A DNA stretch of 64,000 nucleotides from Mycolicibacterium sp. (GTDB lineage: Bacteria; Actinomycetota; Actinomycetes; Mycobacteriales; Mycobacteriaceae), in assembly GCF_016462545.1 (NCBI RefSeq), contig NZ_JAEMTA010000024.1, positions 1 to 64,000 on the forward strand, in the 5' to 3' direction. Position 1 is the stretch's first letter; the number at the start of each line of letters is the position of its first letter. The notes beneath the pieces are model-generated. The model saw only the letters and a list, made by a program, of their open reading frames with translations, did not search any database and had not been told where the DNA came from. Positions 18,827 to 35,654 of the stretch are shown here, in pieces. The position numbers and the translations under genes were made by a program.

Positions 18827-19369
18827 GTGCTGAGCAGACTTCTGATCGGCCTGGTGGCTGCGGGGGCAGCCGTGATCGGCGTGCCCGCAGTGGCCGCCGC
18901 CGATCCGGAGCCAGGGCCGCCGCCCCCGCCTCCCGCGCCCAACGTGCAGGCATACGCCACCGTCAGGCCGTCGGAATACCTGCTGCAAGACGGCTCCGTC
19001 TACGGGTTCGCCGTGCCGGGCGACATCGCCTGCGTCATCAGTCGCGGGAACGGCAACTACGGGTGCAGCGGCCCCATCCCGGCCGCCCCCAACGGCGCCA
19101 ACGTGGTCACCGGCGGGCAGGTCGGCCCGGCCGGCTTCACCAACGCCGACCGACCGCTGTACGTGTTCGAGACGTTGCCGAAGCGGCTGGAACCCGGCAC
19201 CAAGATCAGCTTCCGCAACGTCACGTGTGGCACAGACGGCACCGTCACGGCGTGCACCAACAACTACGACGGCGGCGGCTTCGTCATCAGCCCGGCGGGC
19301 AGCTACGCCGTCGACCCGAACAATCCCCTGATCGACCGGCCGCAGCCGTCGAACCCGTACGCCAACTGA
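18827..19369 (+). CDS. Secreted protein of unknown function with proline-rich linker
   Basis: About 180 residues from GTG 18827; an ATG nine codons upstream is also possible. A Sec-type signal (LLIGLVAAGAAVIGVPAVAA) with cleavage near AAA-DP leads to a short proline run and then a compact domain with four cysteines, in CVISRGNGNYGCSGP and VTCGTDGTVTACTNN, likely two disulfides. The pattern recalls small secreted mycobacterial proteins with no known activity. It precedes the convergent gpsA gene by seven bases. Confidence 0.78.
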   Translation: MLSRLLIGLVAAGAAVIGVPAVAAADPEPGPPPPPPAPNVQAYATVRPSEYLLQDGSVYGFAVPGDIACVISRGNGNYGCSGPIPAAPNGANVVTGGQVGPAGFTNADRPLYVFETLPKRLEPGTKISFRNVTCGTDGTVTACTNNYDGGGFVISPAGSYAVDPNNPLIDRPQPSNPYAN

Positions 19370-19376
19370 GGGATCG

Positions 19377-20402
19377 TTAGAACCCCGAGCCGTGCACCTC
19401 GTGCCCCGGCTTCTCGGCGGCCAGGCCGCGGTAGGCGTCCTCGACCGTGGAGCCGTGGTTGATGACGCCGTCCACCTCGCGGGCGATCGGCATGTTCAGT
19501 CCGTACTTCTCGGCGAACTCCATGATGACGCTGGCGGCCTTGACGCCCTCGGCGACCTGATTCATCGAGGCGATGATCTCCTCGATGGTCTTGCCGGAAC
19601 CCAGCTCCTCGCCGACGTGGCGGTTGCGGCTGCGTTGGCTGGTGCAGGTGACGATCAGGTCGCCCATGCCGGCCAGCCCGGCGAACGTCTCCCGCTTGCC
19701 GCCCATGGCCTCGCCGAGCTTGGACATCTCGTTGACCGCGCGGGCCATGACGAGGGCACGGGTGTTCTCGCCGATGCCCAGCGCGTAGCCCATCCCGACG
19801 GCGATGGCGTACACGTTCTTCAGCGCACCCGCCATCTCGACGCCGACGACGTCATCGGTGGTGTACGTGCGAAAGCGCTTGGTGCGGAACAGGTCTCCGA
19901 GGTTCGCGGCCAAATGCTGGTCGGGCATGGCGAGTACGGCCGCGGCCGCATAGCCGTCGGCGACCTCGCGGGCGATGTTCGGTCCGGCCAGGATTCCGGC
20001 GGGGTGACCCGGCAGCACCTCGTCGACGATTTGCGACATCCGCATGTTGGTGCCCTGTTCGAGGCCCTTCACCAGTGACACGACGGGGACCCACGGCCGC
20101 AGTTCCTTGGCCAGTTCGGTCAGTACGCCGCGGAAACCGTGAGACGGCACGCCCATCACGATGACGTCGGCGCATTCGGCAGCCTCGGAGAAGTCGGTGG
20201 TGGCCCGCAGCGAGTGCGCGAGTTCGACGTCGTCGCCGAGGTAACGCGAGTTGCGGTGGTTGTCATTGATGTCGTCGGCGGTCTCCTGCGAGCGCACCCA
20301 TTGCAGCGTCGGCCCGCGCCTAGCGCAGATGGACGACACCGTGGTTCCCCAGGAGCCTCCACCGAGGACGACGACGTTCGGTTCGCGTTGCGCTGGTGCC
20401 AT
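19377..20402 (-). CDS. gpsA: NAD(P)-dependent glycerol-3-phosphate dehydrogenase GpsA
   Basis: A 341-residue cytosolic enzyme interconverting DHAP and sn-glycerol 3-phosphate for phospholipid synthesis. The ATG at 20402 gives exactly the length I recall for M. tuberculosis GpdA1 (Rv0564c). Motifs: VVVLGGGSWGTTV for the cofactor, VMGVPSHGFRGVL, SLVKGLEQ, AGPNIAREVADGYAAAAV, catalytic lysine region EMAGALKNVYAIAVGMGYAL and GLAGMGDLIVTCTSQRSRNR. In-frame starts further upstream add a low-complexity leader and are unlikely. Confidence 0.95.
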   Translation of the reverse strand: MAPAQREPNVVVLGGGSWGTTVSSICARRGPTLQWVRSQETADDINDNHRNSRYLGDDVELAHSLRATTDFSEAAECADVIVMGVPSHGFRGVLTELAKELRPWVPVVSLVKGLEQGTNMRMSQIVDEVLPGHPAGILAGPNIAREVADGYAAAAVLAMPDQHLAANLGDLFRTKRFRTYTTDDVVGVEMAGALKNVYAIAVGMGYALGIGENTRALVMARAVNEMSKLGEAMGGKRETFAGLAGMGDLIVTCTSQRSRNRHVGEELGSGKTIEEIIASMNQVAEGVKAASVIMEFAEKYGLNMPIAREVDGVINHGSTVEDAYRGLAAEKPGHEVHGSGF

Positions 20403-20625
20403 GGCGATCAGGGTATGGCCGGTGGCGGATTGGGGAGGTGGATTCAGTTGCGTCGGGCGAACACCCTGAACGGTCAAGATCAATCGGCGGTTCCGTCAAT
20501 CACTTTGCTCTAGGGGTGGCGGAGGGGCCATTTACCTGGCTATTATTCGATCGCTGGTAAAGCGCACAGGGGGCTATGCTATGGGGCATCGCACACGCGC
20601 CTGCTGCTCATACATAGGAGAATTC

Positions 20626-21108
20626 GTGATTTCAAAGTTCTTTGCGGCTGTGGTGATCGCCGCTGCCGGCCTCTTCGCCGGTGTCTTCGCGGGCGTGGCG
20701 GCCCCCGCCTCGGCGGCGTGTGCGCCGAGTTTTACCTCGATTCCTTGCACGATCGTGACTAACGTGGCGCAGGCTCCCAGCCAGCTGGCTGGGCAAAATT
20801 GCCCGACTGACTCGCCCTCGAACACCTGTGGTCTCGTCGGGGCTCCGACTCAGTTCGGGGATGCTGTGACCGACCTCCCGAACCAGTTCGCTGCGGGCGC
20901 GGCAACCATTCCGAACATCGCTGGCGTCAACTGCCCGCCGAACTCTCCGCAGAACACGTGCGGCCTCACCGGCGCTCCAGGCCAGTTCTTTGGCGCCGGC
21001 GGTGGCCTCGAGCAGATCGTGACCGCGCCGCAGACCATCGCGGGCGCGCTCGCAGCGGCTCCGGGACAGTTCGCCAGTGCCATCCAGAACGGTGGCACCG
21101 CCCCGTAA
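20626..21108 (+). CDS. Small secreted protein with a tandem cysteine-containing repeat
   Basis: 160 residues from GTG 20626, which has an AGGAG site six bases upstream. A signal peptide (FFAAVVIAAAGLFAGVFAGV) is cut near ASA-AC. The mature protein carries two copies of a unit of about 56 residues: NCPTDSPSNTCGLVGAPTQF and NCPPNSPQNTCGLTGAPGQF head the copies. Each unit therefore holds a C-x8-C pair, and an extra pair occurs at the mature N-terminus. I do not recognise a family; surface or cell-wall location is inferred from the signal. A clear terminator follows 20 bases after the stop, so it is monocistronic. TATTAT (20541-20546) and TATGCT (20575-20580) are candidate -10 boxes. Confidence 0.75.
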   Translation: MISKFFAAVVIAAAGLFAGVFAGVAAPASAACAPSFTSIPCTIVTNVAQAPSQLAGQNCPTDSPSNTCGLVGAPTQFGDAVTDLPNQFAAGAATIPNIAGVNCPPNSPQNTCGLTGAPGQFFGAGGGLEQIVTAPQTIAGALAAAPGQFASAIQNGGTAP

Positions 21109-21127
21109 CACCCTCAGCCTGAACACC

Positions 21128-21164
21128 AACGAGCCCGGAGACGTCTGACGTCTCCGGGCTCGTT
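21128..21164 (+). terminator. Strong hairpin terminator
   Basis: A perfect 17-bp stem (21128-21144 with 21148-21164) with a three-base loop, followed by a short T-containing stretch. It separates the secreted repeat protein from the DUF1023 gene. Confidence 0.85.
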
Positions 21165-21231
21165 GCTATTTGGTGTCCGGCGAGCACGGGGTGCGATGGA
21201 TAATGGGAACAGCACACGCTGAGGGGGCCCC

Positions 21232-23082
21232 GTGTCCGTGTCGGTGTCGGCGGTCGAGTCGTCGAACCCGGATGCACTGACGGCTGCCTCGGATCAGCTC
21301 GGCACCAAGATCATTCAGCTCGACGCGGTGCTCGCCGAACAGCGCCGCGCGCTCGACGAGCTCGAGGCGTCGTGGCAGGGGCAGGCTTCGAGCGCGGCGA
21401 TCGCCAGGGGAGAGGCCAACCTGCGCGAGCAGACTGCCCTGCGCGGGCGGCTGCAGGCCGTCCAGGCGGCGCTGCGCTCCGGCGGCAGCCAGCTGTCGTC
21501 GGCGCGCGACGCGGTACTCACCGTCGTCGACGGGCTGCGGGCGGTCGGCTGGCAGGTGACCGACGACGGGACCGCGACGCCACCGCCCTGGTTCCCGGCG
21601 CACCTCGCGATCATGGCGGCCCCCTTCACGGCGATCATCCGTCGGCTGTTGGAGCTCTTCGACACCATCGACCAGCAGACCGCGGCCGCCATCCGTGCGG
21701 CCACCGGCACCGTCCCGCCGAGCGCACCCGGAGCGTCACCCGCCTCGGCGGACATCCCTGCGCCGGGCACCCCAGCCGGGGACGTCAATGCGTGGTGGAC
21801 GTCGTTGAGTCCGGAGCAGCGGCAGCGGCTGATCGCGGCGCATCCCCCAGAGTTGGGCAATCTCAACGGGATTCCGGCGGGCGTACGCGACCAGGTCAAC
21901 CAGGCGGTGATGACCGACGACCTCGCTCGGGTCAGCGACGTTGCTCGGCGCAACGGCGTCTCCACCGATGACGTCGTGCACGATCCGGTCAGGTTCGGGC
22001 TCGCCACGGTCGACGCCACCCGATACACCAATGCGGTGCAGGCGAAGCGTGGACTAGACCATCAACGCGGCGGCGACGCGGGCGATCCCAACGTCCGGCC
22101 GGTGATGCTGTGGGCCTACCAGCCTTTGGCCGACGGCGGGCAGGGCAGAGCGGCGGTGGCGATCGGCAACCCCGACACCGCGCAGAACACCGCGGTCGTC
22201 GTGCCCGGCACCGGCAGCAGCCTGCGCGACGGCTGGCTCTCCGACGGCCACGACGACGGCATCCACCTCTACGAGCAGTCGCGGCTCGGCAACCCCGACG
22301 AGCAGACGGCGGTCATCTCGTGGATGGGGTACGACGCCCCGGACAGCTTCACCGACCCGCGCATCGCCACGCCGTGGTTGGCGCGCGAGGGCGGCGACCT
22401 GCTGGCGGCCGACGTCAACGGGCTGTCCGCGACGCACCTCGGTACGTCGCACGTCACGGTGATCGGTCATTCCTACGGGTCGACGACGGTGGCCGACGCG
22501 TTCGCAGGCGGTGACATGAGGGCCAACGATGCGGTGCTGATCGGTTCTCCCGGAACGGATCTCGCGACGAGTGCGGCCGACTTCCACCTCGACGGCGGCC
22601 GCGTGTACGTCGGTGCGGCGTCGACCGATCCCGTCAGCTGGTTCGGCACACCGGGTGCGGTTGCGACCAACCTGCTGAACCAGGAGCTCGGTTCGCCGTT
22701 CGGTCCGCTGGCCGGGCTGGGCACCGACCCCGCGGGGGACGCGTACGGTTCGGTGCGATTCCACGCCGAGGTCGCGGGCTCGGATGAGCTGAACGTCAGC
22801 GACCACTCGCATTACTACGACAGCGGCAGCGAGTCCCTTCGGGCCATGGTCGACATCGCCAGCGGCAACGCCGACCGCCTCGACGACGCCGGGCCACTCG
22901 CCGAGGGCCGCCATCAGCCTCGGATCTCGACGCCGGACCACGTCGACATACCGTTCGTCGGCACGGTGCCGATACCGCACCTCGACACCGACATCCCGGG
23001 CTCACCGGCGATCATCGACGACGAGGCCGACCGACCAGGGAGCTCTGTCACCACTGACCACTCATATCGCCCCAACGACTAG
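21232..23082 (+). CDS. DUF1023-type alpha/beta hydrolase with N-terminal WXG-like helical domain
   Basis: 616 residues from GTG 21232, with GAGGGGG four bases upstream. The first 110 residues are helical with SWQGQAS at about residue 46, reminiscent of WXG100-like proteins. After a Pro/Ala linker the hydrolase part has VVPGTGSSLRDGW, the nucleophile elbow VIGHSYGSTTVADAF and a late SDHSHYYDSGSES that may give the catalytic histidine. Such fusions are common in actinobacteria near type VII secretion genes, but none lies nearby. No signal peptide is visible, so export would depend on ESX or be absent. Substrate unknown. Confidence 0.85.
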   Translation: MSVSVSAVESSNPDALTAASDQLGTKIIQLDAVLAEQRRALDELEASWQGQASSAAIARGEANLREQTALRGRLQAVQAALRSGGSQLSSARDAVLTVVDGLRAVGWQVTDDGTATPPPWFPAHLAIMAAPFTAIIRRLLELFDTIDQQTAAAIRAATGTVPPSAPGASPASADIPAPGTPAGDVNAWWTSLSPEQRQRLIAAHPPELGNLNGIPAGVRDQVNQAVMTDDLARVSDVARRNGVSTDDVVHDPVRFGLATVDATRYTNAVQAKRGLDHQRGGDAGDPNVRPVMLWAYQPLADGGQGRAAVAIGNPDTAQNTAVVVPGTGSSLRDGWLSDGHDDGIHLYEQSRLGNPDEQTAVISWMGYDAPDSFTDPRIATPWLAREGGDLLAADVNGLSATHLGTSHVTVIGHSYGSTTVADAFAGGDMRANDAVLIGSPGTDLATSAADFHLDGGRVYVGAASTDPVSWFGTPGAVATNLLNQELGSPFGPLAGLGTDPAGDAYGSVRFHAEVAGSDELNVSDHSHYYDSGSESLRAMVDIASGNADRLDDAGPLAEGRHQPRISTPDHVDIPFVGTVPIPHLDTDIPGSPAIIDDEADRPGSSVTTDHSYRPND

Positions 23083-23119
23083 GCGGCCCGGCTGGCGGAC
23101 AGTCGCCGGCGTCGTCGCC

Positions 23120-23602
23120 ATGACGCTTGCCCTAGGAGGCTGCTCGATGATGCAACGCCACGGCCCCAACGCGGAGCGCCCGGCCGATCCGCTGTCCACC
23201 GAGCAGTCCCGCAGCCAGGTCGTCGACCCGGCCAAGCAGATCACCCGGCTGGCCAAGCTGCAGGATGCCTATGCGGCGTTCTCGTTCAGCTCGTGCAACG
23301 ACCAGGGCGACGCGCCGTACAAGGGCGTCGTCCGGCTGAACTTCACGCTCCCGGCCGGAGAGAAGACCGACGCCTACTTCGACCGGATCGCGGCCACCAT
23401 GGCCGCCAACGGCTGGACGGACGGTCCACCGCCGGGCTACGTGACGTACGGCCGCGTCATCCACACCCAGGGCGTCGTGGGCGTGATGGCACCCGGTCCT
23501 GCCGACGGCTGGGCCAACGTCGAGTTGTCGGGGGAGTGCCGCAACGTGGACGACCACGCGAGCGACGGCGGCTTCGACTGGACGAAGTTCCCGCTCGACT
23601 AG
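23120..23602 (+). CDS. Putative lipoprotein of unknown function; true start probably upstream
   Basis: At least 160 residues. From the ATG at 23120 only MTLALGGC precedes the lipobox cysteine, too short for a signal. The frame stays open upstream and encodes [20 protein letters not shown], an arginine-rich n-region and hydrophobic core, but the only start-like codons there are CTG (23054, with an AGGGAG site 11 bases before). A CTG start or a start inside the preceding gene is therefore likely. The mature part has two cysteines (SFSSCNDQG and SGECRN) and no family I know. It ends in a four-base overlap with convergent yajQ. Confidence 0.75.
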   Translation: MTLALGGCSMMQRHGPNAERPADPLSTEQSRSQVVDPAKQITRLAKLQDAYAAFSFSSCNDQGDAPYKGVVRLNFTLPAGEKTDAYFDRIAATMAANGWTDGPPPGYVTYGRVIHTQGVVGVMAPGPADGWANVELSGECRNVDDHASDGGFDWTKFPLD

Positions 23603-24090
23603 CGGTAGTTGACGAACTGCACCGCGATCTCGAGGTCGGCGCCGCGCAACAGCGACTGGACGGCCTGCAGGTCGTCGCGCTTCTTGGAGCTGACGCGGAT
23701 CTCATCGCCCTGGATCTGCGCCTTGACGCCCTTGGGGCCCTCGTCGCGGATCAGCTTGGTGACCTTCTTGGCGTCCTCGCTGCTGATGCCCTGCTTGATG
23801 CTGCCGATCACCTTGTAGGTCTTGCCCGACGGCTGCGGATCGCCGGCATCGAAGGCCTTCATGGAGATGTCGCGTCGGATCAACTTCTCCTTGAAGACGT
23901 CGACGGCGGCCTTGACCCGCTCCTCGGTGGAGGAGACCAGGATGATGCCCTCCTCGCCCTGCCACTCGATGGTGGTGTCGGTGCCGCGGAAGTCGAAGCG
24001 GGTGGACAACTCCTTGGCGGCCTGGTTGAGGGCGTTGTCGACCTCCTGGCGATCGACCTTGCTGACGACGTCGAAGCTGGAATCTGCCAT
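23599..24090 (-). CDS. yajQ: YajQ-family nucleotide-binding protein
   Basis: 163 residues, the normal family length. [20 protein letters not shown] is the family start, with [20 protein letters not shown] and [13 protein letters not shown] features following and [20 protein letters not shown] near the C-terminus. YajQ proteins have a double ferredoxin-like fold; homologues bind cyclic di-GMP or nucleotides, and M. tuberculosis Rv0566c is the orthologue at this spot. The ATG at 24090 has a GGAAGGAGCG ribosome site. The role here is unknown beyond that. Confidence 0.94.
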   Translation of the reverse strand: MADSSFDVVSKVDRQEVDNALNQAAKELSTRFDFRGTDTTIEWQGEEGIILVSSTEERVKAAVDVFKEKLIRRDISMKAFDAGDPQPSGKTYKVIGSIKQGISSEDAKKVTKLIRDEGPKGVKAQIQGDEIRVSSKKRDDLQAVQSLLRGADLEIAVQFVNYR

Positions 24091-24194
24091 GGACTCGCTC
24101 CTTCCTTCCCTTGGTGCGTTTTCGTCTTGGGCCCATCCTCGTTGTACCCTGCTACTCGCACCAAACCCGGGTCGGGATTGGCGCGGAGTATCCC

Positions 24195-24277
24195 GGCAGG
24201 TTGCCCGAGCGGCCAATGGGAGCGGACTGTAAATCCGTCGGCTAACGCCTACACAGGTTCGAATCCTGTACCTGCCA
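24195..24277 (+). tRNA. tRNA-Tyr (GTA anticodon)
   Basis: A class II tRNA of 83 nt. Acceptor strands GGCAGGT (24195-24201) and ACCTGCC (24270-24276) pair fully, with discriminator A. Anticodon GTA is at 24229-24231 in the loop ACTGTAAAT. A long variable arm precedes the T arm ACAGG-TTCGAAT-CCTGT. The 3' CCA is not encoded. It is followed at once by a very stable terminator. Its 3' 25 bases recur at 44.4 kb. Confidence 0.97.
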
Positions 24278-24284
24278 CACCACG

Positions 24285-24312
24285 GTCAGGCCCCCTTTCG
24301 AGGGGGCCTGAC
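24285..24312 (+). terminator. tRNA-Tyr terminator with TTCG tetraloop
   Basis: A perfect 12-bp GC-rich stem (24285-24296 with 24301-24312) closed by TTCG, one of the most stable RNA tetraloops. No long T-run follows, as often in mycobacteria. Confidence 0.85.
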
Positions 24313-24366
24313 TGCGTTGCGGGTACAGAAGGCGTCACGGAGTGTGCCGAGGCGCGTGAAGCTCTG

Positions 24367-25152
24367 CTAGTCACCGCCGAGTTTCCGGTACGCCGCACCG
24401 ACGATCGGCGTGACGATCGACCGCGGCGCGTAGCCGCTCGCCACCGACATCACTTTCGACGTCAGACCGGGAACCACGCGCATCTTGTTGCGCACCAAGC
24501 CATTCAACGCGGCCCTCGCCGTGTATTCGGGCGAGATGAACAGGAAGTCTGGCATCAACTCTTCGGCAGGCAGATCGATGCGCACCGGTCCGGGAGCCAA
24601 CACGGTCACGTTGATGCCCAAGCTCGTGACCTCGCCGCGCAATGACTCGCCGAACGTGTTGACGAACGCCTTCGATGCTGCGTAGGTGGCGTTGTTCGGG
24701 ATGGGCGAGTTACCTGCCACGGAGCCCGAGATCAGGATCCCGCCCGCGCGCCGCTGCACCATCCCGCCGAGCACGGCCAACACCAGGTCGTGGACCCCAA
24801 GCACGTTCAGCTGCACCTGATCCCGCTGCCCCTGGGCGTCGAGGTTGGCGACCGGACCGAACGTCGACGTGCCGGCATTGGCGCACAGGACCGACACGTT
24901 GCGGTTGGCGAGCTCATCGCACAACTCGCCGCGGGATGTGGGGTCCGCCAGGTCCGCGGCCCGCACCTCGACGGTCACTCCGTAGCGGTCGGTCAACGCC
25001 GTGGCCAGTTCCGCCAGCACCTCCTCGCGCCTGGCGGTGATGATCAGATGATGCCCCCGCGCGGCGAGCCCGGTGGCCAAAGCCGCCCCGATGTTCTGCG
25101 AGGCGCCGGTGACGACGGCGCGCGCGTCGGGGCTGGGAGCGGGCACGGGCAT
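24367..25152 (-). CDS. Short-chain dehydrogenase/reductase (SDR)
   Basis: 261 residues with TGASQNIGAAL for the cofactor, TARREE giving likely NADPH preference, CANAGTS, catalytic serine in LISGSVAG and YAASKAFVNTF for the YxxxK pair. The C-terminal extension with membrane-like hydrophobic character (SVASGYAPRSIVTPIVGAAY) is seen in mycobacterial SDRs acting on lipids. It is the first gene after tRNA-Tyr and diverges from the P450 gene, with 194 bases between starts. No ribosome site precedes the ATG; leaderless expression is possible. It could reduce or oxidise a keto group in the product of the neighbouring megasynthase, but that is inference from position. Confidence 0.88.
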   Translation of the reverse strand: MPVPAPSPDARAVVTGASQNIGAALATGLAARGHHLIITARREEVLAELATALTDRYGVTVEVRAADLADPTSRGELCDELANRNVSVLCANAGTSTFGPVANLDAQGQRDQVQLNVLGVHDLVLAVLGGMVQRRAGGILISGSVAGNSPIPNNATYAASKAFVNTFGESLRGEVTSLGINVTVLAPGPVRIDLPAEELMPDFLFISPEYTARAALNGLVRNKMRVVPGLTSKVMSVASGYAPRSIVTPIVGAAYRKLGGD

Positions 25153-25346
25153 GGCGACAATCGTAGGGACCGACGGCGTTCCCGCATGGATCCCCGGACG
25201 GTTCAGCTCGTCTCCGACGACTGCAGATGTCGCACTGCCTCACTGCTCTGACCACCCACGGCTACGGGTACGGTCGCAGGGCAACGACGGTTTCGTGCCG
25301 TTGGCACTGAGCCCATTGGCCCGGCTTTTGAACATGGAGGCAGGCG

Positions 25347-26717
25347 ATGACCGCCAGCAGCGGTAGCGAACCGGTATCCCCCAACGCGCCAGAGCATCCG
25401 CTGCGCACCCTGGCTTCCCTGCCGAGAGTGGGCATCCGGGACTTCGCCCGTGACCGCGGCCGCTTCGCCCGTCCGGGGCGACCACGGTCCCCGCTCTGGG
25501 GAATGGGCGACCGTGTCCTGATCGACTTTCCGGTGGGGCCGACGGTGGTACTCACCTCGGACCCCGACGACGCCAAGGCGGTGTTCTCCAACCGCGACGG
25601 TGCGCTTTCCTTCGGCGAGATGCTGCGCCGGTTCACCCCGCACGAGCCGCTGTTCGGCAGCGACGCCTACATCTTCCGTGAGGGGGACGAGCACCTCAAG
25701 GAGCGCCGCAAGGTTGCGCCGCCGCTGCACGGCAAAGCGCTCAAGTCCTACGAGCGCGCAATGGTCGACATCGTGCTGCGACGACTCCCGGAGTGGCCGC
25801 TCGGCTCGCCGGTCAGCTTCAGCCAGATCGGCGGACAGCTCGCCCTCGACGTGATGATGACCGTGATCTTCGGCGTCTCCGAGCCGGATCGGATGCGGCG
25901 CCTGGAACACGCGATGAAGGCCTACAACGCGGTCAGCGAGAGCGCGTCGTTCCTCGGTGTTGGTGTGGCGACGACCTTGTTGAGCGGCAAGTGGACGGCG
26001 GTCCCGCGGTTGGCGAAGACGGCCGCCGCCGTCGACGCGATCGTGCTCGAGGAGATCGCCGAGCGGCGCCGCACCGGTTCGCGAACAGACGACTGCCTGA
26101 CCATGTACCTGGACATCGACGCGGCCGACGAACAGCCGCGTGGTGACTTGTTTCTCGCGCGCTCGATGCGCGGGCTGATGCTGGCCGGCTACGCCGCCAC
26201 CACGGTCACCCTCGGCTGGCTGGCCGACCTGGTCGTCTCCCAGCCGGAAACGCTCGCTGCGCTCGATGAGAGCCTGGACCGCGGCGAGGACGACTACCTC
26301 GAGGCGGTCATTGCCGAGACGTTGCGGCTACGGCCCGCACTGCCGTTCACCGGCCGCCGCGCGCTGCGGGAATTCGACCTCAATGGTCTGCTCATCCCGC
26401 AGGGTGCGTACGTCCTGATCGGAATCATGGCCCTGCACGAGCGCGCCGACCTCTATCCAGACCCGCTGGCCTTTCGGCCCGAACGCTTCGTCGGCGCGCG
26501 GCCCAAGGCCCACAGCTGGGTGCCCTTCGGCGGCGGTTCTCATTACTGCCTGGGGGCCGAGTTCGCGCTGTTCGAGGCGCGGGTGCTGTTGCGGACCCTG
26601 TTCGAGCACCGCCGACTCGGCGCCGTGCCCGGTCACGTCGGTGGACGGTCGAGCCGTACGCACCCACTGCCGGTCCCTGCGGGCGGGGCCCCCGTCGTGC
26701 TGACGGCACGCCACTGA
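25347..26717 (+). CDS. Cytochrome P450, CYP135-like
   Basis: 456 residues from an ATG with GGAGG nine bases upstream. P450 hallmarks: I-helix LMLAGYAATTVTLGW, in which the usual acid before Thr is replaced by Ala; ExxR as ETLRLRPALPF; and haem loop PFGGGSHYCLGAEFALFEAR. N-terminal VGIRDFARDRGRF and length resemble M. tuberculosis CYP135B1 (Rv0568), which follows the same tRNA-Tyr/yajQ region there. It may thus be core rather than part of the adjacent biosynthetic cluster. It reads towards the megasynthase with a 210-base gap, so joint transcription is uncertain. Confidence 0.9.
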   Translation: MTASSGSEPVSPNAPEHPLRTLASLPRVGIRDFARDRGRFARPGRPRSPLWGMGDRVLIDFPVGPTVVLTSDPDDAKAVFSNRDGALSFGEMLRRFTPHEPLFGSDAYIFREGDEHLKERRKVAPPLHGKALKSYERAMVDIVLRRLPEWPLGSPVSFSQIGGQLALDVMMTVIFGVSEPDRMRRLEHAMKAYNAVSESASFLGVGVATTLLSGKWTAVPRLAKTAAAVDAIVLEEIAERRRTGSRTDDCLTMYLDIDAADEQPRGDLFLARSMRGLMLAGYAATTVTLGWLADLVVSQPETLAALDESLDRGEDDYLEAVIAETLRLRPALPFTGRRALREFDLNGLLIPQGAYVLIGIMALHERADLYPDPLAFRPERFVGARPKAHSWVPFGGGSHYCLGAEFALFEARVLLRTLFEHRRLGAVPGHVGGRSSRTHPLPVPAGGAPVVLTARH

Positions 26718-26927
26718 GCCGCCTACACGCGTTGCCTCCGGGGCGCTGGCACGACGAATATGGCGCTGATCACTCGTCGCGTCACACTTTGCTCACGCGC
26801 CGCCGCTGAGGTGGGGATAAAGTGACCAGACCCCAGACGGTTGATGGGGCAGCGAAGACGGGGATTCCTTGCATTTCAGCATCTGTTCGACGAGATGCTC
26901 GGGCAGTTAGGGGCGTGTTGACGGCAC

Positions 26928-35646
<8,719 letters not shown>

Positions 35647-35654
<8 letters not shown>

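Noticed and set aside
26718..26927. A defined sigma-factor promoter before the PKS gene
   Set aside because: GATAAAGT near 26815 and TTTGCT near 26787 are present but spaced too far apart to call with confidence.
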